This document shows positions 41,198 to 51,783 of a stretch of 64,000 nucleotides of DNA, one piece after another; position 1 is the first letter of the stretch, and each line of letters begins with the position of its first letter. Where the stretch lies: positions 1 to 64,000 of the forward strand of contig QCFZ01000001.1 of NCBI GenBank assembly GCA_003278255.1, read 5' to 3'. This DNA is from Prochlorococcus sp. AG-363-O15. Lineage in GTDB: Bacteria > Cyanobacteriota > Cyanobacteriia > PCC-6307 > Cyanobiaceae. The notes under the pieces were generated by a model. That model was not told the DNA's origin, ran no database searches, and saw only the letters and a list, made by a program, of their open reading frames with translations. Both the position numbers and the translations under genes were made by a program.

Positions 41198-43273
41198 TTG
41201 AAGATCCATCTTGGAAGAGCCTGGCCTCTTGGTAGCAGTATCACTTCAAGAGGAGTGAATTTTTCTATAGCGGCTCCTAATGCTAATCGCGTAGAACTAT
41301 TGCTGTACAAGCAAGTCAACGATATTGCACCAGAAAGAATCATTGAACTGAACAGCAATCATCGCTCTGGTGATTACTGGCACATCGAAATCGAAAATTT
41401 AAAAGAAGGAAGTATCTATTGCTATAGAGTTTTCGAACAAAAAAATGTTAATGGCAACCCAACAAGTAATTTTAAAGTATTGATTGATCCATGTGCAAGA
41501 GCAATTGGCGGATGGGATGTTTATCAGAGGAACGCTGCGAAAGGAACTGCAGAAAACCTGAACTGCTGTCTAAAAGGGATAGTTTCTGAAAGAGATCAAT
41601 TTGACTTCGATTCTCACCCAAGACCTAGACACTCCTGGAAAAAATGTGTTATCTACGAATTACATGTTGGAGGCTTTACTAATCGACCTGATTCAAAAGT
41701 ATTAGATATCTATAGAGGTACTTTTAATGGGTTGTCCGAGAAAATTCCTTATTTAAAAGACTTAGGAATAACAACTATTGAATTACTACCAATTTATGCA
41801 TTCGACCCATATGATGCACCAAAAGGGTTAGATAATTATTGGGGTTATAGCCCAATAAATTGGTTTACTCCTCACCACGAATATATTTCAGGCAACAACC
41901 ATCTGGAAGCACGAAATCAAGTAAGAGAACTTGTAGGGAAATGCCATGATGAAGGAATAGAAGTAATCATTGATGTTGTATATAATCACACCGCTGAAGG
42001 CAATCATGAAGGGCCAACTATCAGTTGGAAAGGGTTTGCAGACTCAATCTATTACTACAAAGATAAAGATAATAAATATCAAGATGTAAGTGGATGTGGA
42101 AACTCTATTGCTGCGAATAGACCATTAGTTAGACAATTGATATTGGAATCAATGAGATGCTGGGCAAATGAATTAGGTGTCGATGGCTTCCGTTTTGATC
42201 TGGGCATTGCTTTAAGTCGGGGAGAAAATCTAATGCCCCTTGAAAAACCACCTTTATTTGAAGAAATTGAAGCAGATCCATTACTAAGCGGATTAAAAAT
42301 AGTTAGTGAGCCTTGGGATTGTGGAGGACTATATAAATTGGGAGATTTTCCATCAAAAACCATCAATACTTGGAACGGTCATTATCGAGATGATATTAGA
42401 AAATTCTGGAAAGGTGATAAAGGCACTACTTGGCTTTTAAAAGAAAGATTAACTGGAAGCCCTGATCTTTATAAAGACATGTCTAGTGGGCTCTGGAAAT
42501 CAATAAACTTTATAACTGCTCATGATGGATTCACATTACATGATCTTGTTAGTTTTGATGTCAAACATAATCTTGCAAATGGAGAAGACAATAGAGATGG
42601 TGAAAATCATAATAATAGCTGGAACCATGGAGTAGAAGGACCAAGCACAAATGATGACCTGCTTGTTCTTAGGAACCGTCAAAAGAAAAATCTTTTAGCA
42701 ACACTCCTACTATCTCCTGGCACACCAATGCTTCTAATGGGGGATGAAGTTAGTCGCAGCCAAGGAGGAAATAACAACACTTGGTGTCAAAATAGTCCAC
42801 TTGGATGGATGATTTGGGACGAAAAAATATGCGATAGAAATATGTATTCTTTTATAAAAAAACTTCTACAGATAAGGGCGACTCTTCCTGAGCTCTTTTG
42901 CCCAGATTACCCTCATAAGGAAGAACAGTTAATAGATCCTAATGAAAAACAAAAACCTCTTTGGATTCAATGGCATGGGATAAAGCCTTTCAAACCTGAT
43001 TGGAATAACTGGTCTCATACAATTAGCTATAGCATTAACAAAGGAAATGAAGGATCTGTCTTATGGATGGGCTTTAATGCATACAGCAAAAAAATGTTCT
43101 TTGAATTACCTAAAAATGCTTTACCTTTGACAGTTATATTAAACACATCCCTAACAAGTCCTGAGGATTTAAAACAAATACATCAAAAAACTAATTTAAA
43201 AGAAATAGAATTAGAAAGTAGAAGTGTTATTTTGATGATTTCACGAGAATATTCTAAGAGATTAAAAATTTGA
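41198..43273 (+). CDS. glgX: Glycogen debranching enzyme / isoamylase
   Basis: GRAWPLGSSITSRGVNFSI, VIIDVVYNHTAEG, DGFRFDLG, FITAHDGFTLHDLV, GDEVSRSQGGNNN. Confidence 0.93.
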   Translation: MKIHLGRAWPLGSSITSRGVNFSIAAPNANRVELLLYKQVNDIAPERIIELNSNHRSGDYWHIEIENLKEGSIYCYRVFEQKNVNGNPTSNFKVLIDPCARAIGGWDVYQRNAAKGTAENLNCCLKGIVSERDQFDFDSHPRPRHSWKKCVIYELHVGGFTNRPDSKVLDIYRGTFNGLSEKIPYLKDLGITTIELLPIYAFDPYDAPKGLDNYWGYSPINWFTPHHEYISGNNHLEARNQVRELVGKCHDEGIEVIIDVVYNHTAEGNHEGPTISWKGFADSIYYYKDKDNKYQDVSGCGNSIAANRPLVRQLILESMRCWANELGVDGFRFDLGIALSRGENLMPLEKPPLFEEIEADPLLSGLKIVSEPWDCGGLYKLGDFPSKTINTWNGHYRDDIRKFWKGDKGTTWLLKERLTGSPDLYKDMSSGLWKSINFITAHDGFTLHDLVSFDVKHNLANGEDNRDGENHNNSWNHGVEGPSTNDDLLVLRNRQKKNLLATLLLSPGTPMLLMGDEVSRSQGGNNNTWCQNSPLGWMIWDEKICDRNMYSFIKKLLQIRATLPELFCPDYPHKEEQLIDPNEKQKPLWIQWHGIKPFKPDWNNWSHTISYSINKGNEGSVLWMGFNAYSKKMFFELPKNALPLTVILNTSLTSPEDLKQIHQKTNLKEIELESRSVILMISREYSKRLKI

Positions 43274-43288
43274 ATTAATAAAAAAGAA

Positions 43289-43359
<71 letters not shown>

Positions 43360-43414
43360 AGGAGTACATAGGAACCACAGTAAAAGAAAAACGTGGGTCC
43401 TCGTTTAAGCACTA

Positions 43415-44851
43415 TTGCATTATGACCTTGCGCCTTCCAAATCAATCAGTTTGACAACAATTCCATCACTCAAAGGGAACGCGCGACGGAGGCTAATGAT
43501 CTCCTATGGCCTAGGAGATGCTGGAACTGGCCTAGCTGCTACACAACTTGGCTTTTATTTGTTTCCCTTCTTTACCGGTACAGCTGGATTGCCAGCGTTC
43601 ATAGCAGGTTCATTATTGATGGTAATAAAAGTTTGGGATGCAATTAATGATCCAGCTATCGGCTGGATGAGTGACCACACAAATACTCGTTGGGGTCCCC
43701 GACTGCCATGGATGATTGGTTCAGCAATCCCTCTAGGCATAAGCCTTTCTGCTATTTGGTGGGTCCCGCCAGGTGGAATAACTCAAAAAACCACTTATTA
43801 CATCCTGATATCGATTCTTCTCATGACTGCTTACACAGGAGTCAATCTGCCATTTGCCGCCCTTTCAACTGAACTAACTGAAAAGATAACTTTAAGAACT
43901 CGTTTAAACGCTGCAAGATTCACTGGTTCCATTTTGGCAGGCTTCACAGGATTAGTTGTCGCTGCAAAATTGCTCTCTGAAGGAAATGGTGGATACATCA
44001 CAATGGGTAGGGTTACAGGCACTATTGCTGCATTAGCGACTCTTTTGTCTTGTTGGGGGTTAGCCCCTTTTGCAAAAAAAGCCAGACGCCCAACTGGTAA
44101 ACAAGAACCTTTTCAACTACAGCTGAAAAGAATCCTGAGAAACAATCACTTCTTAAAAGTAATTGGACTTTATCTTTTGCTTTGGTGTGGTTTGCAATTA
44201 ATGCAAACAGTTTCTCTTGTTTATCTAGAACAAGTAATGAAAGTCCCAACAGTACTTTCGAAATGGATACCTGTTCCATTTCAGCTAAGTGCCTTAGCAG
44301 GTCTTCAAGTTTGGAGTTTCTACTCAAATCGTTTTGGAAGAATTTCAGCTCTCTACTTTGGAGGAATTATTTGGATAATAGGATGTATTATTGCAATAAT
44401 TTTGCCTGCTCTATCTCTTGAGAGTCTTGCAAGTAATTCAATCGTTTGGAGTAGTAATGAAGGCATAAAAATGCTTGCTTTAATTGGAACAATTTTGTTA
44501 GTGGGATTTGGCGCGTCAACCGCATATCTCATCCCATGGTCACTCCTTCCAGATGCAATAGACGCTGATCCAGAAAAACCAGCTGGTATTTATACAGCTT
44601 GGATGGTTTTAATCCAAAAAATAGGAATAGGCCTAAGCGTTCAATTGCTTGGTGTACTTCTATCTTTATCAGGATATATATCGACAAATGAGTGTTTAAA
44701 TTCAATAGAATGCCTTCAACAACCATTTAGTGCCCAAATAACAATTCGAATGTGCATGGGATTAATCCCTGCGCTACTTGTATTGATTGGACTTATCTTA
44801 ATGAGAAACTGGTCAAATCAAATTCAAAGAATGGAAACATCAAATTCATGA
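43415..44851 (+). CDS. GPH-type MFS sugar:cation symporter
   Basis: GLGDAGTGLAATQLGFYLFPFFT, KVWDAINDPAIGWMSDHTNTRWGPRLPWM. Confidence 0.85.
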   Translation: MHYDLAPSKSISLTTIPSLKGNARRRLMISYGLGDAGTGLAATQLGFYLFPFFTGTAGLPAFIAGSLLMVIKVWDAINDPAIGWMSDHTNTRWGPRLPWMIGSAIPLGISLSAIWWVPPGGITQKTTYYILISILLMTAYTGVNLPFAALSTELTEKITLRTRLNAARFTGSILAGFTGLVVAAKLLSEGNGGYITMGRVTGTIAALATLLSCWGLAPFAKKARRPTGKQEPFQLQLKRILRNNHFLKVIGLYLLLWCGLQLMQTVSLVYLEQVMKVPTVLSKWIPVPFQLSALAGLQVWSFYSNRFGRISALYFGGIIWIIGCIIAIILPALSLESLASNSIVWSSNEGIKMLALIGTILLVGFGASTAYLIPWSLLPDAIDADPEKPAGIYTAWMVLIQKIGIGLSVQLLGVLLSLSGYISTNECLNSIECLQQPFSAQITIRMCMGLIPALLVLIGLILMRNWSNQIQRMETSNS

Positions 44852-45594
44852 AAACACCTCGCTGGCTTAAGCGACTAGGCAGCAGTTTGATTATTGGGGG
44901 ACAAGCCATAGCAACTATTGGGCGAGGCAAAGTCAATTCAAATGATCTTTCCGATCAACTGTTAGAAGCTGGCCCAGGAAGCTTTTTGATTGTTCTAATT
45001 ACTGGCATTGCTGCGGGCACAGTATTCAATATTCAAGTTGCTGCTGAACTTAGCCGTCAAGGTGTTGGCTCTCAAGTCGGAGGCCTTCTCGCAATTGGAA
45101 TGGCCAGAGAAATTGCTCCTCTATTAACTGCGACCTTACTTACAGGAAAAGTTGCTACTGCATATGCAGCCCAACTAGGGACAATGAAAGTCACCGAACA
45201 AATAGACGCAATAACTATGTTAAGAACTGATCCTATTGAGTATCTAGTTGTTCCTAGATTGATTGCAATGGTAGTAATGGCTCCTATCCAATGCTTGTTA
45301 TTTTTCATTGTTGCCCTTTGGAGTGGCCAGATCAGTAGTACTTTCCTTTATCAAATCCCTCCAAGAATTTTCTGGAACTCAGTGCGTGAATGGCTCATAC
45401 TTAGTGATATCCCATTCATGCTTATCAAAGCAATTGTTTTTGGGCTTTTGATTTCTATTCTTGCTTGCGGCTGGGGGCTAACCACCAGAGGCGGGCCAAA
45501 AGAAGTTGGAACAAGTACTACTGGAGCAGTAGTAATGACACTGGTGACAGTTTCATTAATTGATGTCTTATTAACACAAATTCTTTTTGGATGA
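44848..45594 (+). CDS. MlaE-type ABC permease; start MKTPRWLKRLG at 44848
   Basis: ELSRQGVGSQVGGLLAIGMAREIAPLLTATLLTGKVATAYAAQLGTMKVTEQIDA. Confidence 0.9.
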   Translation: MKTPRWLKRLGSSLIIGGQAIATIGRGKVNSNDLSDQLLEAGPGSFLIVLITGIAAGTVFNIQVAAELSRQGVGSQVGGLLAIGMAREIAPLLTATLLTGKVATAYAAQLGTMKVTEQIDAITMLRTDPIEYLVVPRLIAMVVMAPIQCLLFFIVALWSGQISSTFLYQIPPRIFWNSVREWLILSDIPFMLIKAIVFGLLISILACGWGLTTRGGPKEVGTSTTGAVVMTLVTVSLIDVLLTQILFG

Positions 45595-46022
45595 TGCCCT
45601 CAAAAAAAACTCCTAATCAAAATTCACAAGAAGGAAGTGTGATCCTAACTTCTTTCCATCGTCTTCCACTGTTAATCATTATTTTTGGTCTTTCACTATT
45701 ACCTATACCTATCAACCATATACCAGCTATTTCAATAAGTCTATTTGGTATATTCTTACTGATTCAATCCTTTACTCTTCAATTAGAACTAACTAAGGAA
45801 GATTTTATTGTAAAACAATTAGGAAGAGAGTTACGTCGTTTTCCATTCGAAAATTGGTTGGCGTGGCGTATTTTCCTTCCTGGGCTTCCTGGAATCCTTT
45901 ACTTCCGAGAAAAAGCCAGCCCACATCTTTTACCAATTCTCTTTGACCCAAAAATGCTAGAGAATCAGTTAAGGTTAAGAGTTGGTGGTTTAGAAATAAA
46001 ACAAGAAACTCAAAACTCTTAA
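45591..46022 (+). CDS. DUF3119-like protein
   Basis: Position after MlaE permease; VKQLGRELRRFPFENWLAWRIFLPGLPGILYFRE. Confidence 0.65.
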   Translation: MMPSKKTPNQNSQEGSVILTSFHRLPLLIIIFGLSLLPIPINHIPAISISLFGIFLLIQSFTLQLELTKEDFIVKQLGRELRRFPFENWLAWRIFLPGLPGILYFREKASPHLLPILFDPKMLENQLRLRVGGLEIKQETQNS

Positions 46023-46054
46023 AGCTTAAAAACCAGTTCCCCAAAAGTTGAATA

Positions 46055-47071
46055 ATGTCTGAAGAGAATCCACCTGTCTCCGAAATCACCAAAGCTGAAC
46101 CAACGGCATTGGATCAATCCATGACTGAACAACCTTCAGTAGATGTATCTCAACTTAAATCCAAAGCATCAAACCAAACAAAAACAAAGGAATCAATATC
46201 TTCAGAAGATTTTGATTCCTTTACCAACATTGCATTAAAGGAGCTTCAAGTTAGACGAAATGTTTTAGAAGAAGAAATTGAGGAATTATTGAAACGTAAG
46301 AAACAGCTTGAGAATGAATTTAAGTCATCATTCTCAGGACAGTCTGATGCCATTGCAAGAAGAGTAAAAGGATTTCAAGACTACCTTTCAGGAGCATTTC
46401 AAGATCTAGTTCATTCTGCTGAGCAACTTGAGCTTGTAAAACAAACTGTTCTAGTAAAGCCATCTCCATTAGATGAAAGTCAATCAACAATTGAAAAAAC
46501 AGATCCTATAGCGACAGTTGCTGTAGCCGACACTTTTAAGCCGGATGAAGATTTAATTCGTCAATGTTTAGATCAATTTCTAGGTCAACCAGATTTTTAT
46601 GCTGAACCTTGGAAATTGCGTAGAAGTTTAGAAGAAAAAGATATTGAACTCCTTGAAGATTGGTTTTTTAGTATGGGTGGAAGAGGGGCACAACCAAGCT
46701 GTGGTAGCAGGTCTAAAAATATTTTGGTATCAGCAGCATTAATATCAATACTCGGTGAACTTTATGGAGACCGATTCCAAACCCTAGTTTTAGCAAACCA
46801 ACCTGAACGCCTAGGCGAATGGAGAAGAGGCCTTCAAGATGCCTTAGGTCTAGGCAGAGAAGATTTTGGGCCAAATAGCGGAATAGTCCTTTTTGAAAGA
46901 GCGGATGGTGTTGTTGAACGAGCAGACAGACTAGAAGACCGAAATGAAGTGCCACTGATTATTATTGATGCAGCGGAAAGAAGTATTGAAACCCAAATCC
47001 TTCAATTCCCACTCTGGCTAGCCTTTGCTGCAAGTCCAGATGAAATCTATGCAGAAGAAGACCTTCTTTAA
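46055..47071 (+). CDS. DUF3086-like protein
   Basis: Coiled-coil N-terminus and FYAEPWKLRRSLEEKDIELLEDWFFSMGGRGAQPS. Confidence 0.7.
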   Translation: MSEENPPVSEITKAEPTALDQSMTEQPSVDVSQLKSKASNQTKTKESISSEDFDSFTNIALKELQVRRNVLEEEIEELLKRKKQLENEFKSSFSGQSDAIARRVKGFQDYLSGAFQDLVHSAEQLELVKQTVLVKPSPLDESQSTIEKTDPIATVAVADTFKPDEDLIRQCLDQFLGQPDFYAEPWKLRRSLEEKDIELLEDWFFSMGGRGAQPSCGSRSKNILVSAALISILGELYGDRFQTLVLANQPERLGEWRRGLQDALGLGREDFGPNSGIVLFERADGVVERADRLEDRNEVPLIIIDAAERSIETQILQFPLWLAFAASPDEIYAEEDLL

Positions 47072-47692
47072 ATGACACCTGAACATCAACTCACCACTCT
47101 TTTAATTTTGGGTATTGGATATCTACTGGGATCTATCCCAAGCGGATATTTAGCAGGCAGATTATTTGCTGGAATTGATCTTCGCGAAAAAGGTTCTGGA
47201 TCTACAGGAGCTACAAATGTTCTTAGACATGTTGGGAAAAAAGCTGCTTTAATTGTTTTTATTATCGATGTAAGCAAAGGCATTGCTGCAGTTTTAATTG
47301 CAAAGCTTTTCAACCTAAATGAAATATTTCAAGTTGCTACTGGAATAACTTCGTTAGCAGGTCATATTTGGCCAATATGGCTCAGATGGAGAGGCGGTAA
47401 AGCAGTTGCTACTGGCCTGGGAATATTTCTAGGACTTTCATGGCAAGTAGGATTAGCTTCATTAGGTATTTTTCTCTCAGTTCTTTCTATAACTAGAATT
47501 GTTTCTCTATCAAGTGTAATCTCATCAGTTAGTCTTCCAATATTGATGGTGATAAGTTTTCAAGGAAATAATTCTAGCCCTGCATATATAATTGTAAGTA
47601 TTATCGCAATGGGTTTAGTAATATGGAGACACCGAAGCAACTTACGAAGATTAATCGCTGGAACCGAGCCTAAACTAGGTCAATCAAATTAA
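47072..47692 (+). CDS. plsY: Glycerol-3-phosphate acyltransferase PlsY
   Basis: YLLGSIPSGYLAGRLFAGIDLREKGSGSTGATNVLRHVG, GHIWPIWLRWRGGKAVATGLG. Confidence 0.96.
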   Translation: MTPEHQLTTLLILGIGYLLGSIPSGYLAGRLFAGIDLREKGSGSTGATNVLRHVGKKAALIVFIIDVSKGIAAVLIAKLFNLNEIFQVATGITSLAGHIWPIWLRWRGGKAVATGLGIFLGLSWQVGLASLGIFLSVLSITRIVSLSSVISSVSLPILMVISFQGNNSSPAYIIVSIIAMGLVIWRHRSNLRRLIAGTEPKLGQSN

Positions 47693-48420
47693 AGCACTGA
47701 TAATAATTCCCTGGAAAAGTTTTCAAATGCCTCACAAGGACTTTCCGCCAAAGTAACAGGTCTACCAACAACTAATTTAGAAGCACCCAAAGAAATTGCA
47801 GAAGAAGGTGTCATAACTCTTGCCTGGTCATTAACCAAGTCAGAACCTAATCGAATGCCAGGAGTAATTAATTCAAATGGCTTAGGATATATTTTACGCA
47901 AATTGGCTACTTCCCTAGGTGAACAAATACATCCATCTATTCCTGCACCAAATGCAATCTTTGCCAAATAATCTACTCTCTCATCAATAGATTGAGTAAT
48001 AAGAAGTTCCTCTCCAAAAAGTCTTTCATCCCAACTTGTCAAAACTGTTACTGCTAAAACTTTTGGAGGGCAAAGTCCTGACTTCTTAGCTCCATCAACA
48101 GAAGCATTTTTTGCCTCTAAAAGTGCCTTACTACCAGCACAAGCATGAACAGTCATCATCTCTGCTCCTAAGCTGGCTGCCTGGTAACAGGCCCCTGCGA
48201 CAGTATTAGGAATATCATGAAACTTCAAATCAAGAAATACCTTTAAGCCTTTATCTCTTAGATCAGAAATTATATTTGGACCTGTACTGACAAATAGCTC
48301 CAATCCAACCTTTACCCAAAGTAATTCTGGTATTTTTGAAATCATTTCAAATACCTCTGATCGACTCATTCCATCAAGGGCAATAATTAATTTCTCAGCG
48401 GGGTCACATGTCAAAGTCAT
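47689..48420 (-). CDS. pyrF: Orotidine 5'-phosphate decarboxylase
   Basis: IIALDGMS, VFLDLKFHDIPNTVAGA, ELITPGIRLG. Confidence 0.95.
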   Translation of the reverse strand: MTLTCDPAEKLIIALDGMSRSEVFEMISKIPELLWVKVGLELFVSTGPNIISDLRDKGLKVFLDLKFHDIPNTVAGACYQAASLGAEMMTVHACAGSKALLEAKNASVDGAKKSGLCPPKVLAVTVLTSWDERLFGEELLITQSIDERVDYLAKIAFGAGIDGCICSPREVANLRKIYPKPFELITPGIRLGSDLVNDQARVMTPSSAISLGASKLVVGRPVTLAESPCEAFENFSRELLSVL

Positions 48421-48440
48421 TTAATCAAAAAAGTAATAGC

Positions 48441-49688
48441 TTAAATTGAAATCTTTCTAAAAGTCTTTTTCCCTAACTGGATAACTCTTCCTATAAGCTG
48501 TTGACTATCAACAAACTCTTCATTGGGATCAGTAATCTTTTTCCCATCTATTCTCACTCCACCTCCTTTAATTTGACGTCTAGCTTCACTACTACTTAGA
48601 CTTAAGCCTAATGCATTAATTAAGTAAAATGCTTTAGCCGGGAAATTAACAGAAGAAATTGATATTTCTGGAATATCTTCAAGATTATCACGTTTACCTA
48701 AAATCAACTTTTCTGAATCAGATTGAGCCGATTTAGCTGCTTCTAAACCATAAAAACTTGATGTAACCATAAGAGCCATAGTTTTTTGCCGTTCTCGAGG
48801 ATTCTCAGGTAATGCGTTCATATCAACATCAGTAAGTAAAGTCAAATAACTAATAACAGCTTCATCAGGAACTTTCTCCAATTTCGAATACATTGAAAGA
48901 GGGTCTTCTCTCAAACCTACAGCATTTCCAAGACTTTTACTCATCTTCTGAATACCATCAAGGCCAGTTAAAATAGGCAGCAAAAGTCCAAATTGAGGGC
49001 TCTGATTAAAATAACGCTGAATATCTCTGCCTATTGCAACATTAAACTTTTGATCAGTACCTCCAAGCTCTATATCAGCTTTAACAGCAACAGAATCATA
49101 CCCCTGAAGAAGAGGGTAAAGAAACTCATGAATTGAAATGGGTGTTCCTGATTGATACCTATTACCAAAATCTTCTTTAGCTAGCATTTGATTAACAGTT
49201 GCATTACCTAGAAGATCAATAACTTGAGTCAAGTCCAGATTAGAAAGCCATTCACTATTACGCTTGATTTCTAAACGACCTGGAGTCTCAAAGTCCAATA
49301 AGGATTCTTTTGAAGGTTTACCAATACCTAATTGTTCAAGATAAGTAATTGCATTTTCTTCTACTTCATCTTTACTTAGTTGAATTCTTGTTGAGCTTTT
49401 ACCAGTGGGATCTCCTATTCGAGCCGTAAAGTCTCCAATAATTAATACTGCAATATGTCCAGCATCTTGAAAGGCTCTTAACTTCCTGAACAAAATACTA
49501 TGTCCCAAATGTATATCACTTCCAGTCGGATCAATTCCAAGTTTTATTCGGAGCGGCTTGTTTTGCTTAATAGATTCCTCAAGCCGAAACATTAAATTTT
49601 GATTTAGGTCGTCCCCTTTTGAATATGGGAAAAGGTCTGCCATTCCCCTCTCTAGCCATGATGGAAGTGGGGTTGACATCTCTTGCAT
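48441..49688 (-). CDS. tyrS: Tyrosyl-tRNA synthetase
   Basis: [43 protein letters not shown]-terminal S4-like domain. Confidence 0.95.
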   Translation of the reverse strand: MQEMSTPLPSWLERGMADLFPYSKGDDLNQNLMFRLEESIKQNKPLRIKLGIDPTGSDIHLGHSILFRKLRAFQDAGHIAVLIIGDFTARIGDPTGKSSTRIQLSKDEVEENAITYLEQLGIGKPSKESLLDFETPGRLEIKRNSEWLSNLDLTQVIDLLGNATVNQMLAKEDFGNRYQSGTPISIHEFLYPLLQGYDSVAVKADIELGGTDQKFNVAIGRDIQRYFNQSPQFGLLLPILTGLDGIQKMSKSLGNAVGLREDPLSMYSKLEKVPDEAVISYLTLLTDVDMNALPENPRERQKTMALMVTSSFYGLEAAKSAQSDSEKLILGKRDNLEDIPEISISSVNFPAKAFYLINALGLSLSSSEARRQIKGGGVRIDGKKITDPNEEFVDSQQLIGRVIQLGKKTFRKISI

Positions 49689-49732
49689 AGCAATCTTTTT
49701 ATATAATAAACATTAATTGATAAATACTTAAG

Positions 49733-50059
49733 TCATTCAGAAGACTGTTCTAACTGCACTTTCATCCTCGTCAAGGTCATATTCATCTGGTCAAACATCT
49801 GGTCAGGAGTAATTCCAAATTGACCTAGTTGAGTTTTTAATTGCTCAACTGTCATTTTGGCTTGAAAGTCTTCAGAAAGTTCAAACCTCTTCATAAAAAC
49901 TTTATAACGTTCCATAAGGGCCTCCATGGTGTCGATAAACATTTTCTTACCTTCTCGATCAAACTTCCCATAATCAGAACCAAGCTGCATTAGCTCTTGA
50001 TAATCAGTAAAAAGCCTTTTAGCTTCTTCTTGAACAATCTCGGATTCGAAAAAAGCCAT
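49733..50059 (-). CDS. DUF1825 family protein
   Basis: MAFFESEIVQEEAKRLFTDYQELMQLGSDYGKFDREGKKMFIDTMEALMERYKVFMKRFELSEDF. Confidence 0.85.
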   Translation of the reverse strand: MAFFESEIVQEEAKRLFTDYQELMQLGSDYGKFDREGKKMFIDTMEALMERYKVFMKRFELSEDFQAKMTVEQLKTQLGQFGITPDQMFDQMNMTLTRMKVQLEQSSE

Positions 50060-50145
50060 ATTTTTATGCTCCTACCACTTTGAAATGGAACAAGGTGTAT
50101 TCCCTGAAGTCTCCTTTAAAAAAATGCTCATTGGGCTTACTGTAG

Positions 50146-50499
50146 TTAAATCCCCAGAATCATTGGATTTTAGGGGAGGGGGGCAATGACTTATTCATAT
50201 TCTCCCTAAAAACACGTCATTTTGCAGGTAGTGAAAACCAATCGCAATTTCAAACCGAGATACTGAACTGGCTAGTAAAAATTTCCAAATCAGATCTATT
50301 CATAAATGAACAAGGCATAGTCTCTGTATTTACAAGGGATATTTGATTCGATCCACCTATTGGACAAGCTCGTCTTTTGAAGTTCTCCCACATGCAAGGG
50401 TTAAAAATCAAAATTAATTTCGGAAGAATATTCATTTGTAATATTTCCAAATCAGCGCTCTCCTTACGAAGAGTTTCGCAAAGGAGTATTAACCGTTAA
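50146..50499 (+). pseudogene. Candidate decayed coding remnant: one frame, open except for a single TGA
   Basis: LNPQNHWILGEGGNDLFIFSLKTRHFAGSENQSQFQTEILNWLVKISKSDLFINEQGIVSVFTRDI-TGA(50344-50346)-FDPPIGQARLLKFSHMQGLKIKINFGRIFICNISKSALSLRRVSQRSINR-TAA; no usable start; long gap for this genome. Confidence 0.3.
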
Positions 50500-50525
50500 C
50501 GTCTTATTCAGTTAGCTTTTTAAGA

Positions 50526-51155
50526 ATGTCCCGTCGCCATTGGTTGGATCCACTGGCTCGGCAAGTGCTCAAGGCAACTGGTCATTTACCTAATTCAAGA
50601 AAAACGAGAACATCCAATAGCAAAGAAATTGAACGAGCCCTTAAAGCCCTAAAAAGCACGCAAAGGAAATTAGAGAAAAGTCCTTCTTTTTTTGTCGATG
50701 TAAATCGAGCTAAAAGATCTGATTGGCAAAAACTTAAAGGCTGTACAGAAGCAATGATTGATCTATTGCTAAGACTTCAAAATGGAGGCGTCCAATTAAG
50801 TTGTTCTGAAGATCTGTGTTTGCTTCTAGAGCTACCAGATCAGCTAGTCGAACAATGGAACCCTCACTTAGTATTCCGTTGGTATGGAGATTCTCCGCCT
50901 TTACCTGATTTTTCACAAATAGACTTAAATAATGCGGATTTAGAATGCATTAAAAAAAATCTAAATTGGTCAAATCAACTCATCAATAAACTCTTAAAAG
51001 AAAGACAAAGAAAACCTTTTGAACACTTAGCAGATCTACAGGAAAGAATGTGCTTAGCTCCTTCAAAAATAGAAGAGTTAATTGGGAATGTGCGCTTTGG
51101 GTCAAGACACTTTAGTCCCACTCTTCCACCAGACTGTAAAAATGGAAGACCTTAG
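50526..51155 (+). CDS. Helix-hairpin-helix-like protein, uncharacterised
   Basis: FVDVNRAKRSDWQKLKGCTEAMIDLLLRLQNGG and IDLNNADLECIKKNLNWSNQLINKLLKERQRKPFEHLADLQERMCLAPSKIEEL resemble ComEA-type HhH repeats. Confidence 0.6.
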   Translation: MSRRHWLDPLARQVLKATGHLPNSRKTRTSNSKEIERALKALKSTQRKLEKSPSFFVDVNRAKRSDWQKLKGCTEAMIDLLLRLQNGGVQLSCSEDLCLLLELPDQLVEQWNPHLVFRWYGDSPPLPDFSQIDLNNADLECIKKNLNWSNQLINKLLKERQRKPFEHLADLQERMCLAPSKIEELIGNVRFGSRHFSPTLPPDCKNGRP

Positions 51156-51741
51156 TAGACAAGGTAGATTATTCCATAATGAATCAATATCTTGTGATAT
51201 CGATTACAACAATCGATCATTCGAAATTAGTAATGAGTCCCTTTTAAATTGGCAAAAGCGAATCCACACTCATCAGTCACAGCTATTTAGAAAAAATGGC
51301 ACGATTCTTCAACAAGGTTCTCTATTTACTAAGTTAGATACTGATGTAATTGATCTTTTCGATCCACTAAAGTTGACACCTTTGCCAATTAACTTTTGGA
51401 GATTGCCACACTCCCCTCATCAAGGACCTGCAATTTACATAGTTATGGACCACCTCAAGGAAATTGATTCTCACTTAATTCTTTATCTAGGTGAAACGAT
51501 TGCCGCAGAAAAACGTTGGAAAGGTGCGCATGATTGCAAAGCTTACCTTTCTGCTTACTGTGAAGCTCTTCGCATAGCAGGTATAAGTAGTCGACTGAGC
51601 ATTCGTTTTTGGACTGATGCTCCTATCAATACAAAAAAAAGAAGGCAACTCGAGCAAAAGCTGATACAACTTTGGCTTCCACCATTCAACAAAGAGACAA
51701 GAGCACGTTGGAATACGCCCTTCACTGCCGATATCAATTGA
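51142..51741 (+). CDS. Uncharacterised protein with C-terminal GIY-YIG-like segment; ATG 51142 preferred, overlapping the upstream gene by 14 nt
   Basis: QGPAIYIVMDHLKEIDSHLILYLGETIAAEKRWKGAH ... RRQLEQKLIQLWLPPFNKE. Confidence 0.6.
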   Translation: MEDLSRQGRLFHNESISCDIDYNNRSFEISNESLLNWQKRIHTHQSQLFRKNGTILQQGSLFTKLDTDVIDLFDPLKLTPLPINFWRLPHSPHQGPAIYIVMDHLKEIDSHLILYLGETIAAEKRWKGAHDCKAYLSAYCEALRIAGISSRLSIRFWTDAPINTKKRRQLEQKLIQLWLPPFNKETRARWNTPFTADIN

Positions 51742-51783
51742 ATCCCACCGTTAAAATTATTAATCACAACCCACTAGGAGCCA

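Noticed and set aside
50250-50450. ORF on - strand in the gap after DUF1825
   Set aside because: No motif or start context; the opposing + frame has a longer nearly open stretch.
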